From the NCBI RefSeq assembly GCF_002243175.1, contig NZ_NDYF01000009.1:62001-126000 (forward strand): a stretch of 64,000 nt of DNA, given 5' to 3'. This stretch comes from Finegoldia magna_J (lineage in GTDB: Bacteria; Bacillota; Clostridia; Tissierellales; Peptoniphilaceae). Below the pieces are notes generated by a model that saw nothing but the letters and a program-made list of their open reading frames with translations, did not search any database and had not been told where the DNA came from. The position numbers were made by a program, and so were the translations under genes. Shown here piece after piece: positions 17,529-25,660 of the stretch (position 1 is its first letter; the number at the start of each line of letters is the position of its first letter).

Positions 17529-17558
17529 GAAAGTTTATTATAGACTTTCTTTTTTTTT
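17529..17558 (+). terminator. Terminator of the tRNA cluster
   Basis: GAAAGTTT (17529-17536) pairs with AGACTTTC (17542-17549) through one G-U pair and is followed by about nine T. The next gene starts only about 20 bases further on. Confidence 0.82.
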
Positions 17559-17576
17559 ATATGTAAAGGAGTTAAT

Positions 17577-18710
17577 ATGATTTTTATTGATTTATTAAAA
17601 GATGAGTATATTGATCAATTATCGGATTTTGTATACAAACTGAGAAATAATTTTTTATTTCAAAATAAGTTTGATTCAAATTTGGCGAAAAATAGAACAA
17701 CAATAATTAAATCTTTGAAAAAACAAATATCTAGAAAAAATCATTTCGTGATTTTTGAAGAAACTAAGTTAATAGGGTATTTAGTGTTAGATTTAGATAA
17801 TAAAGAGTTGCTAATTAAAGAGATATATTTAGATAAAATTAATAAATCAATACTTTTTAAAATTTTTAGATTTTTAATGGATTATGCACTATCAAACTTA
17901 TTTGATATAATTAAATTTAAGTTCAATGGATTTATTTTTGATGAAATTATAAAAGAACATTTGGATGATCAAAATAGATTAGAAATAAAGAATGATATGT
18001 TTGTTGAATCTCATAATAAATTTGCGATAATTAGTTTTAAAGCTAAAAAAGGCTTGATAAAATTTTTAAAAGGCAATGATTATGAAGTTATTTACAGTTT
18101 CGATAGTAAAAAAATGGATGAAAAAGTTAGTGACCATGTAGATATGCAAATTAGGAAAATAAATGAAAATGCATTCGTTTGTACTCAAGAATCGTATTTT
18201 CATTATAGGGCATATCTTCCAAATTATATAACATTATACGTAACAGAGCTTGAGATAACGAACACATATCCGAAAGATTGCTTGTTAAATAACTTTTCAA
18301 TTGAAAATCATTTAGTATGTAATAAAAAATCTGTAGATCCTATTATTTTGAAATTTCTTAAAGATGAGAAATTAATAATGGTAAAACAAGGATACTCCAA
18401 ATGTTCAACAATAGTTACTGATAAATTTGTGATTACCAGTGATAAATCTATATATAATAGTGTTCAAAAACAAAGTATTAAGGCTTATCTGATAGATGCC
18501 GGTGAAATAAAACTAGAAGGTTATGATACAGGATTTATTGGTGGAACTTGTGGATATTGTGATGATTTAGGGATTGTTTTTTATGGCAATCTTGAAAAAT
18601 ATAAATTTAAAAATAAACTTATTGAAATTTTAGAAAAAGAAAATATAAAATACTATTATACAGATGATGATGATTTTATAGATCGCGGATCTATAATCTT
18701 TAATAAATAG
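17577..18710 (+). CDS. GNAT-like domain fused to a DUF6873-like (GME fold) domain
   Basis: A 377-residue protein with two apparent parts. Residues 1-150 look like a GNAT acetyltransferase: a long N-terminal helix, HFVIFEETKLIGYLVLDLDNKELLIKEIYLD, then a helix. Residues about 160-377 resemble DUF6873 proteins, which are predicted to have the guanidine-modifying-enzyme fold. Matching blocks are YPKDCLLNNFSIENHLVCN, VKQGYSKCSTIVTDKFVITSD and GYDTGFIGG. Some expected polar residues of that fold are altered, so activity is uncertain. AAGGAG precedes the ATG. It lies 10 bases before hisS and probably shares its transcript. Confidence 0.65.
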   Translation: MIFIDLLKDEYIDQLSDFVYKLRNNFLFQNKFDSNLAKNRTTIIKSLKKQISRKNHFVIFEETKLIGYLVLDLDNKELLIKEIYLDKINKSILFKIFRFLMDYALSNLFDIIKFKFNGFIFDEIIKEHLDDQNRLEIKNDMFVESHNKFAIISFKAKKGLIKFLKGNDYEVIYSFDSKKMDEKVSDHVDMQIRKINENAFVCTQESYFHYRAYLPNYITLYVTELEITNTYPKDCLLNNFSIENHLVCNKKSVDPIILKFLKDEKLIMVKQGYSKCSTIVTDKFVITSDKSIYNSVQKQSIKAYLIDAGEIKLEGYDTGFIGGTCGYCDDLGIVFYGNLEKYKFKNKLIEILEKENIKYYYTDDDDFIDRGSIIFNK

Positions 18711-18720
18711 GAGGTCAATT

Positions 18721-20016
18721 ATGATTCAACCATCTACATTACCAGGGATGATGGAACTTCTTCCTGAAGACCAAATGGTGTTTGATACAATTAAAAGAAG
18801 AATAGAAGATGTTTTTATTAAAAATGCATTTTTTTCAATCGATACACCTGCCATAGAAAAATTAGATGTTTTGCTATCAAAAGGTGGAGGAGAAACAAGT
18901 AAGCAAGTATATAGAATTGATAGTAGTAAGAAAAATCAAGGATTGAGATTTGACTTAACTGTGCCACTTGCAAAATACATTTCAATGTACATGCAAGACT
19001 TAGCATTCCCATTCAGAAGATATCAAATAGCTAAGGTGTATAGAGGAGAAAGAAATCAAAAAGGAAGATATAAAGAATTTTATCAATGTGATATAGACAT
19101 TATAGGAAATGAAAAATTAAGCTTATATAATGATGCAGAAATAGTAAAATGCATGTATGAAGCTTTAAAATCAATAGATGTTCCAGATTTTGAATTTCAA
19201 TTTAATAACAGAAAAATATTGAATGGATATTTCTCTAATTTAGGTATTGAAGACTTTGAATCATGTTTGAGAATAATTGACAAATTAGATAAAATAGGAA
19301 TAGATAATGTAAAAGAAGAATTATCTAAGCTAAAATTGGAAGATGAAAAAATTGATTCGATTTTAAATTTCTTAAAAATTGATGGAACTAACCAGGAAAT
19401 TATCGAAAAACTGGAATCATTGAGTATCGATAATGAATTATTTGTTTGTGGTCTGGATGAATTGAAATTTGTATATGAAGATATTTTATCTTTGGGGGTT
19501 AGTCCAGATAATATTAAAATAAATTTATCGATAACTAGAGGACTTGATTACTACACAGGTTCAGTATTTGAAACATTTTTTAAGGAATATCGTGAAATCG
19601 GATCTATATGTTCTGGAGGAAGATATGATAGTCTGGCGAATAATTTTACTAAAAGCAAGTTGCCTGGTGTAGGAATGAGTATCGGCTTAACGAGATTATT
19701 CTATCAACTTCAAGAATTAAATTTGGTAAAAGGTCAACAAAATAATTTTGATTGCATCATTATTCCTATGAAAGGTTACGAAAAAAATGCAGTGAAGTTG
19801 ATGAATGATTTGAGAAGTTCTTCTGTTAGATGTATGAGTTATCTTGAAGATGATAAATTAAAAAAGAAATTTAATTATGCTGACAAATTATCCGTAAAAT
19901 ATGTTATAATAATAGGACAAGATGAAGTTGAGCAAAATAAATTCACTTTACGAAATATGGAAAATGGTAATCAAGAATTATTAGAACTTAACCAAATTAT
20001 TGAAAAGTTAAAATAA
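18721..20016 (+). CDS. hisS: Histidine-tRNA ligase
   Basis: It charges tRNA(His). The 431-residue class II synthetase shows motif 1 near residues 40-65, FDLTVPLAKY, motif 2 FRRYQIAKVYRGERNQKGRYKEFYQCDIDIIG near residues 99-130, the histidine loop LDYYTGSVFE near residue 276, and motif 3 LPGVGMSIGLTRL near residue 315, followed by the anticodon-binding domain. AGGAGG precedes the start. A T-box begins one base after its stop codon. Confidence 0.97.
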   Translation: MIQPSTLPGMMELLPEDQMVFDTIKRRIEDVFIKNAFFSIDTPAIEKLDVLLSKGGGETSKQVYRIDSSKKNQGLRFDLTVPLAKYISMYMQDLAFPFRRYQIAKVYRGERNQKGRYKEFYQCDIDIIGNEKLSLYNDAEIVKCMYEALKSIDVPDFEFQFNNRKILNGYFSNLGIEDFESCLRIIDKLDKIGIDNVKEELSKLKLEDEKIDSILNFLKIDGTNQEIIEKLESLSIDNELFVCGLDELKFVYEDILSLGVSPDNIKINLSITRGLDYYTGSVFETFFKEYREIGSICSGGRYDSLANNFTKSKLPGVGMSIGLTRLFYQLQELNLVKGQQNNFDCIIIPMKGYEKNAVKLMNDLRSSSVRCMSYLEDDKLKKKFNYADKLSVKYVIIIGQDEVEQNKFTLRNMENGNQELLELNQIIEKLK

Positions 20017-20017
20017 A

Positions 20018-20194
20018 GGCGATGAAAAATCCCAGTAAGCATATAAGAACTTTCAGAGAGAGTAAAACTTAGGCTGAAATTTTACTTAAGAGATCAGTAT
20101 GCTGAATACTAATTTGGAGCCTATTGTCAAATGAGAAAAAATTAGGGTGGAACCACGAGACACTTGTCCCTATCGGGATGAGGGTCTCTTTTTT
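20018..20194 (+). promoter_or_regulatory. T-box riboswitch controlling thrS
   Basis: It has the T-box element AGGGTGGAACCACG at 20144-20157. A terminator stem follows: GAGAC at 20157 pairing with GTCTC at 20184-20188, then six T. The competing antiterminator pairs AGGG with CCCT. Stem I starts with GGC at 20018 and closes with GCC near 20121. In the specifier loop, AGTA on the 5' side faces GAATACTAA on the 3' side. By analogy with glyQS (GAA, one base, codon, A), the specifier is ACT (Thr) at 20108-20110, agreeing with thrS downstream. Confidence 0.93.
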
Positions 20195-20208
20195 ATTAGG
20201 AGGTATTT

Positions 20209-22113
20209 ATGTTTGAAGTAAGATTAAAAGATGGATCCGTAAAAGAATTTGATGAAGAAATAAGTTTATTAGATGTTTGCAAATCAATTTCTGAAGGATT
20301 AGCAAGAGACTGTGTCGGAGCAGTTGTAGATGGTAAAATTATGGGTTTAATGGAAACTATTGATTCTGACTGTGAAGTTCAATTTGTAAAATTTGATGAT
20401 GAAGAAGGAAAACAAATTTTCTGGCATACTTCATCGCACTTAATGGCTTATGCTATTCAAAGATTGTATCCAAATACAAAATTTGCAATTGGGCCTTCAA
20501 TTGATTCCGGATTTTATTATGATTTAGATACAGATCATAAATTCGTACCAGAAGATTTAGAAAAAATTGAAGCCGAAATGAAAAAAATAGTTAAGGAAAA
20601 TCCTAAATTAGTAAGGGTTGAAATTTCAAGAGAAGAAGCATTGGAAAGATTTAAGAAAGAAGGTCAAGATTATAAAGTTGACTTAATAGAAAATCTTGAT
20701 GAAGATGCTACAATTACATTGTATGAAATGGGAGACTTCGTTGATTTGTGTAGAGGACCTCATTTATTAGAAGTGAAAAATATTAAAGCATTTAAATTAT
20801 TATCAATTGCCGGTGCATACTGGAGAGGTGATGAAAATAATAAGATGCTTCAAAGAATTTACGGAATTTCATTCCCTAAGAAAAAATTATTAGACGAATA
20901 TTTGGATAGAATGGAAGAAGCTAAGAAGAGAGATCACAGAAAAATCGGTAAAGAAATGGGGCTATTCTCAATTCAAGAAGAAGGACCGGGTTTCCCATTC
21001 TTCCATCCAAATGGAATGGTTGTGTTAAATGAACTAGAAAAATTCTTGAAGGAACAACTTTTAGATAGAGGATATGGTCAAATCAAAACTCCATTGATTT
21101 TGAACGAAGATTTATGGCATCAATCAGGTCACTGGGATCACTACAAAGAAAATATGTATTTCACTCAAATAGATGGCGATGATTATGCAATAAAGCCAAT
21201 GAACTGTCCAGGATCAATTTTAGTTTACAAAGATGAATTGCACAGCTACAGAGAGCTTCCAATTAAAGTTGCGGAACTAGGTCAAGTTCACCGCCATGAA
21301 TTATCAGGTGCATTGCATGGCTTATTTAGAGTTAGAACTTTCGTACAAGATGATGCACATGTATTCTGTTTACCTGAACAAATAGAAGAAGAAGTAACTA
21401 AGATTATAGATTTCTGTGATTATATTTATTCTAAGTTTGGTTTTAAATATGAAGTTGAATTGTCAACTCGTCCAGAAGATTCAATGGGGTCAGATGAAGA
21501 TTGGGATTTAGCAATCAATTCACTTAAGAGTGCATTGGAACATAAAGGTCTTGAATATAAAATTAATGAAGGTGACGGAGCTTTTTATGGACCTAAAATA
21601 GATTTCCATTTGGAAGACGCAATTGGTAGAACTTGGCAATGTGGAACTATTCAATTAGATTTCCAAATGCCAGAAAGATTCGATATGACTTATATCGCAA
21701 GTGATGGATCTAAAAAACGTCCAGCAATGATTCATAGAGCAATTTTAGGTAGTGAAGAAAGATTTATGGGAATACTAATAGAACACTATGCTGGGAAATT
21801 CCCATTATGGTTATCACCAGTTCAAGTAGAAATTCTTCCTATTAGCGATAAATTCAATGATTATGCTTATGAATTACAACAAAAAATGAAAGCACATGGA
21901 TTGAGAGTGAAGGTTGATGATAGAAGTGAAAAAATCGGTCTTAAGATCAGGGAATCTCAATTGAAGAAAGTGAACTATTCATTAATAATTGGACAAAATG
22001 AAATTGATAACAACGAAGTATCAGTAAGAAAAAGAGATCTCGGAGATGTAGGATCTAAAAATACTGATGAATTTATTGATGAATTAGTAGATGAATATCA
22101 AAATAGAAAATAA
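20209..22113 (+). CDS. thrS: Threonine-tRNA ligase
   Basis: It charges tRNA(Thr). The 634-residue protein has a TGS domain (residues 1-62), the editing SAD domain with HTSSHLMAYAIQRLYP near residue 75, the class II core (GPGFPFFHPNGMV near 265, MNCPGS near 330, motif 2 RHELSGALHGLFRVRTFVQDDAH near 365), the zinc ligand Cys in MNCPG, and a C-terminal anticodon-binding domain from about 535. AGGAGG precedes the ATG. Expression is controlled by the T-box upstream and ends at the terminator at 22143. Confidence 0.98.
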   Translation: MFEVRLKDGSVKEFDEEISLLDVCKSISEGLARDCVGAVVDGKIMGLMETIDSDCEVQFVKFDDEEGKQIFWHTSSHLMAYAIQRLYPNTKFAIGPSIDSGFYYDLDTDHKFVPEDLEKIEAEMKKIVKENPKLVRVEISREEALERFKKEGQDYKVDLIENLDEDATITLYEMGDFVDLCRGPHLLEVKNIKAFKLLSIAGAYWRGDENNKMLQRIYGISFPKKKLLDEYLDRMEEAKKRDHRKIGKEMGLFSIQEEGPGFPFFHPNGMVVLNELEKFLKEQLLDRGYGQIKTPLILNEDLWHQSGHWDHYKENMYFTQIDGDDYAIKPMNCPGSILVYKDELHSYRELPIKVAELGQVHRHELSGALHGLFRVRTFVQDDAHVFCLPEQIEEEVTKIIDFCDYIYSKFGFKYEVELSTRPEDSMGSDEDWDLAINSLKSALEHKGLEYKINEGDGAFYGPKIDFHLEDAIGRTWQCGTIQLDFQMPERFDMTYIASDGSKKRPAMIHRAILGSEERFMGILIEHYAGKFPLWLSPVQVEILPISDKFNDYAYELQQKMKAHGLRVKVDDRSEKIGLKIRESQLKKVNYSLIIGQNEIDNNEVSVRKRDLGDVGSKNTDEFIDELVDEYQNRK

Positions 22114-22142
22114 TTCTATAAAGAAAGCTTATTTTACAATAT

Positions 22143-22177
22143 AAAAATTTGCTCTGAATTTCTCAGAGCAAATTTTT
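22143..22177 (+). terminator. Terminator after thrS
   Basis: A perfect 15-base stem (22143-22157 with 22163-22177) with a 5-base loop, ending in TTTTT. It lies between thrS and the ABC exporter genes. Confidence 0.9.
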
Positions 22178-22193
22178 AATAGAAGGAGGTAAA

Positions 22194-23921
22194 ATGTACA
22201 AGAAATTTTATTGGTTTCTAAAATATTACAAAAACAAATTAATTCTTGCTATTACATTTCTTTTATTAAGTGACCTGGTCGGGTTAATTCCTCCATATAT
22301 AACAGGGAAATTAACCGATAGAGTATTAAACAATTCGATTGAATTAAAACCTTTTTTAATTATACTTTTAATTGATGTTTTAGTAATAGGAATTAAATAT
22401 TTTTTTGCAATGGGATGGTGTTACTACACATTCAGAGCATCAAATGAAATAGACTATGTAACTAGAAACAGACTGATGGATAAATACTTAAACGAATCAA
22501 TGAAATATTTTCAAACTTTCAAAACGGGAGAACTAATGAACAGAGCTACTGGAGATGTAAATAGTTTAAGTGATTTGATGGGATTTGGAACTCTTACATT
22601 TTTTGATTCTACAGTATTTCCTTTGTTTATAATAATTATAATGATGGTCGTCGTTGACGTTCGTCTAACACTTGTTTCTATAATACCTCTTCCTATATTA
22701 GCATTTTTGTGTTTAAAAATAGGTAAGAAAATCCATGAAAAATACTCAATAGTTCAATCAACATTTGATAAGTTAAACAATAGTGTACTAGAAGATGTTG
22801 AAGGTATTAGAATTATAAGAGTTTTTGGGATAAAAGATGCTAGATATTTTTCGTTTCAAAATCGCTCTAAAATGTTAGTTCAAAAAAACATGGATGTTGT
22901 AAAATACAGAGCAATGATGGCTCCTTTTCAAAGAATAATTCCAGCGATAACTTTTGTTATAGCAATTGGATATGGAACGTTCTTAATAAGTAAGAATCAA
23001 ATATCTGTTGGTCAATTGGTATCTTTTACTTATTATTTAAACATGTTAATTTGGCCAATGTATGCATTAGGAAACTTCATAAATGTATATCAACAAGCCG
23101 ATGCATCAATGGATAGAATTGATAATATACTTGATTATGAAGATGACTTAGATTTAAACGAAGATTACAAGGAAATTGATGATATAGAAAGTATTAAGTT
23201 TGAAAATTATAGTTTCAAATATCCTTACTCCAAAGAATTTGCACTCAAAAATATTTCTTTTGAATTTAAGAAAAATATGAGGGTGGCTATTGTTGGAAAG
23301 ACAGGGTCAGGAAAGTCAACTATTCTTAAACAATTATTATTCTTGTATCCAAGACAAGATGAATTTGAAATCAATGGGAAATACACGAATTTGATTAATT
23401 TGAAATCAGCTAGAGATAATATGGCATATGTGTCTCAAAAAAGCATGATTTTTTCGGATACAATAAAAAATAATATAAAACTTTCTAAGATAGAAGCTAC
23501 AGATGAAGAAGTGATTAAAGTATCTAAGAGTGCGGATATTTATAAGGATATTGTTGATTTTCCAGATAAATTTGATACTTTGTGTGGTGAAAACGGACTG
23601 TCGTTATCTGGAGGTCAAAAACAAAGAATTTCATTAGCGAGAGCTTTATTAAAAGACTCAAACTTGGTTGTATTAGACGACTGTTTAAGCGCATTGGATA
23701 CTCAAACTGAGAAAAATATTTTAAGAGAGTTAAAAAAACTTAATAAAACCGTAATATTATCAACTCATAGATTAAATCAGATTGACGATTTTGATTTAAT
23801 AATAGTAATGAAAGATGGTCAAATAAGTGAGATGGGTACTCATTCGGAATTAATGGAAAACAAACAATGGTATTACAATCAATATAATATCCAATTACTA
23901 AGGGGCAGATATGAAGAGTAA
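22194..23921 (+). CDS. ABC exporter half-transporter, subunit with degenerate catalytic site (YheI-like)
   Basis: A 575-residue half-transporter with six membrane segments (about residues 15-300) and a nucleotide-binding domain. Walker A GKTGSGKST starts near residue 369, the signature LSGGQ is at 471-475, and Walker B ends LDD. The second of those Asp (residue 496) stands where the catalytic Glu is expected. Such a substitution marks the degenerate site of heterodimeric exporters. The partner is the next gene, overlapping by 11 bases. AAGGAGG precedes the ATG. The substrate cannot be told from sequence; drugs, peptides or lipids are possible. Confidence 0.9.
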   Translation: MYKKFYWFLKYYKNKLILAITFLLLSDLVGLIPPYITGKLTDRVLNNSIELKPFLIILLIDVLVIGIKYFFAMGWCYYTFRASNEIDYVTRNRLMDKYLNESMKYFQTFKTGELMNRATGDVNSLSDLMGFGTLTFFDSTVFPLFIIIIMMVVVDVRLTLVSIIPLPILAFLCLKIGKKIHEKYSIVQSTFDKLNNSVLEDVEGIRIIRVFGIKDARYFSFQNRSKMLVQKNMDVVKYRAMMAPFQRIIPAITFVIAIGYGTFLISKNQISVGQLVSFTYYLNMLIWPMYALGNFINVYQQADASMDRIDNILDYEDDLDLNEDYKEIDDIESIKFENYSFKYPYSKEFALKNISFEFKKNMRVAIVGKTGSGKSTILKQLLFLYPRQDEFEINGKYTNLINLKSARDNMAYVSQKSMIFSDTIKNNIKLSKIEATDEEVIKVSKSADIYKDIVDFPDKFDTLCGENGLSLSGGQKQRISLARALLKDSNLVVLDDCLSALDTQTEKNILRELKKLNKTVILSTHRLNQIDDFDLIIVMKDGQISEMGTHSELMENKQWYYNQYNIQLLRGRYEE

Positions 23922-25650
23922 ATTAAGAAATAAATTTGTATCAGAAAAACTAAAAATGTATTCCATGAAGCAATCCAAAGAGTTGGTGATTGGATTTGTG
24001 TTTTCCTTATTAAGAACTTCTATGGAAATTTTGGGCCCAATTGTAATAGGATTTGTATTAAATGAGTATGTCGCTAAGAATAATATGGTTGGTAATTTTT
24101 CATCAATTATAAAATATTTGGCTATTTATTTGGTAATTTACGTTGCGTGTGGAATTTTCAGTAACTTGAGTATGATTTATTTTGAATTGGCAGCAAACAA
24201 CGTAACATATTTTGTACAAAATGATATATATAAACATATCAATGAATTACCTATAGAATATTTTGATAATTTGGCAGCAGGAAGTATAGTTTCAAGAATA
24301 ACTAATGATACTATGAGATTGAAGATAATGTTTCAATTAATTCTTGCAGATATTACAACTGCTACGATAATGATAGTTGCAATATATATTATGATGGTTG
24401 TAACAAATATTAAAGTGTCTTTGATGCTTCTTATATTGTTCCCATTGGTTTTCTTAATATTTTATGATTATAGATACAAGTCAGCAAAACATAACAAAAG
24501 AATTAGACATTTAGTTAGTAAAATAAATGCAAATATTAATGAAAATATTAATAATATGGAAATAATTCAAGCTTTAAATGTCAAGAAAACTATAAAGAAT
24601 AAATTTGATAAAATTAACAAAGAAATTTTTGATAATAATTTGGCTCTTACAAAACTGAGAAGTTATGGTGGATACAGGGCAATTGATATAATTGGTTTAT
24701 TATCAACAGTTATAATTTTATTTTATTTTGGATATGGTCAGATAACGAAAAGCTATCCAGTTACGGTTGGAGGTCTTTATATCATTATTGATTATACTTC
24801 AAAGATATTTTCTAATGTTAGTGTAATTGTTACAAGATTTGGAGATATGGAACAAGCTTATGCATCTGCAAGCCACATATTCGATATCATGAAATTAGAT
24901 ACAATAGAAAAATCAGATGGTGTGATTGATGGCCTAGAAGGAAATATCGAATTTAAAAATGTTTATTTTGCTTATGATAAAAATGATGTATTAAAGGATG
25001 TTTCATTTAAAATACCAAAATCAACTAGTGCGGCTTTTGTAGGAACTACAGGTAGTGGAAAATCTACAATACTGAATTTAATATTGAAGTTTTACGATGT
25101 AAAAAGTGGTGAAATTTTAATTGATGGAGTGAACATCAATGATTTAAATGAAGATATATTGAGAGAAAACTTTGCTGTTGTATTACAAGATCCATTTCTT
25201 TTTGAAACTACATTAAAAGAAAATATTACTCTTGATAAGGATTATACTGATGAAGAAGTAATTACTGCTTTGGAAGAGTTAGGATGTTATACTTTGCTAA
25301 AAAAAGGTTTAAACGAACTTATAAAAGAAAAAGGATCCAATCTTTCGCAAGGAGAAAGACAATTGATTTCTTTTGCCAGAGCGTATATTAGAAATCCTAG
25401 AATATTAATTCTAGATGAAGCTACATCAAATATTGATACCGAAACAGAGCAAATTATCCAACAACCACTAGAAAAATTAAAATATTCAAGAACTACATTG
25501 ATAGTTGCTCACAGATTATCTACAATTAGAAATGTAGACAAAATTTTTGCCCTATCTAATGGTAAAATAATAGAAAGTGGAACTCATGATGAGCTATTGC
25601 TAAAAGATGGTTTCTATAAACAAATGTACGATGAGCAATCATCCATTTAA
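23911..25650 (+). CDS. ABC exporter half-transporter, partner subunit with catalytic Glu (YheH-like)
   Basis: A 579-residue half-transporter with six membrane segments followed by a nucleotide-binding domain: TTGSGKST for Walker A, and LILDEATS for Walker B with catalytic Glu503. Its signature is LSQGE (478-482) rather than LSGGQ. Paired with the preceding subunit this gives one canonical ATP site (Walker A/B here with LSGGQ there) and one degenerate site, the standard asymmetric exporter design. AGGGGC precedes the ATG. The MprF-like gene follows after 10 bases. Confidence 0.9.
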   Translation: MKSKLRNKFVSEKLKMYSMKQSKELVIGFVFSLLRTSMEILGPIVIGFVLNEYVAKNNMVGNFSSIIKYLAIYLVIYVACGIFSNLSMIYFELAANNVTYFVQNDIYKHINELPIEYFDNLAAGSIVSRITNDTMRLKIMFQLILADITTATIMIVAIYIMMVVTNIKVSLMLLILFPLVFLIFYDYRYKSAKHNKRIRHLVSKINANINENINNMEIIQALNVKKTIKNKFDKINKEIFDNNLALTKLRSYGGYRAIDIIGLLSTVIILFYFGYGQITKSYPVTVGGLYIIIDYTSKIFSNVSVIVTRFGDMEQAYASASHIFDIMKLDTIEKSDGVIDGLEGNIEFKNVYFAYDKNDVLKDVSFKIPKSTSAAFVGTTGSGKSTILNLILKFYDVKSGEILIDGVNINDLNEDILRENFAVVLQDPFLFETTLKENITLDKDYTDEEVITALEELGCYTLLKKGLNELIKEKGSNLSQGERQLISFARAYIRNPRILILDEATSNIDTETEQIIQQPLEKLKYSRTTLIVAHRLSTIRNVDKIFALSNGKIIESGTHDELLLKDGFYKQMYDEQSSI

Positions 25651-25660
25651 AGGGGGATTA

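Noticed and set aside
17258..17543. Open frames on both strands (62-87 codons) across the tRNA genes
   Set aside because: They lie exactly over three complete tRNA genes and arise from tRNA sequence; no ribosome site supports them.
25607..25660. N-terminal extension of the MprF-like gene
   Set aside because: It overlaps the ABC transporter gene; AGGGGG is placed for the ATG at 25661.
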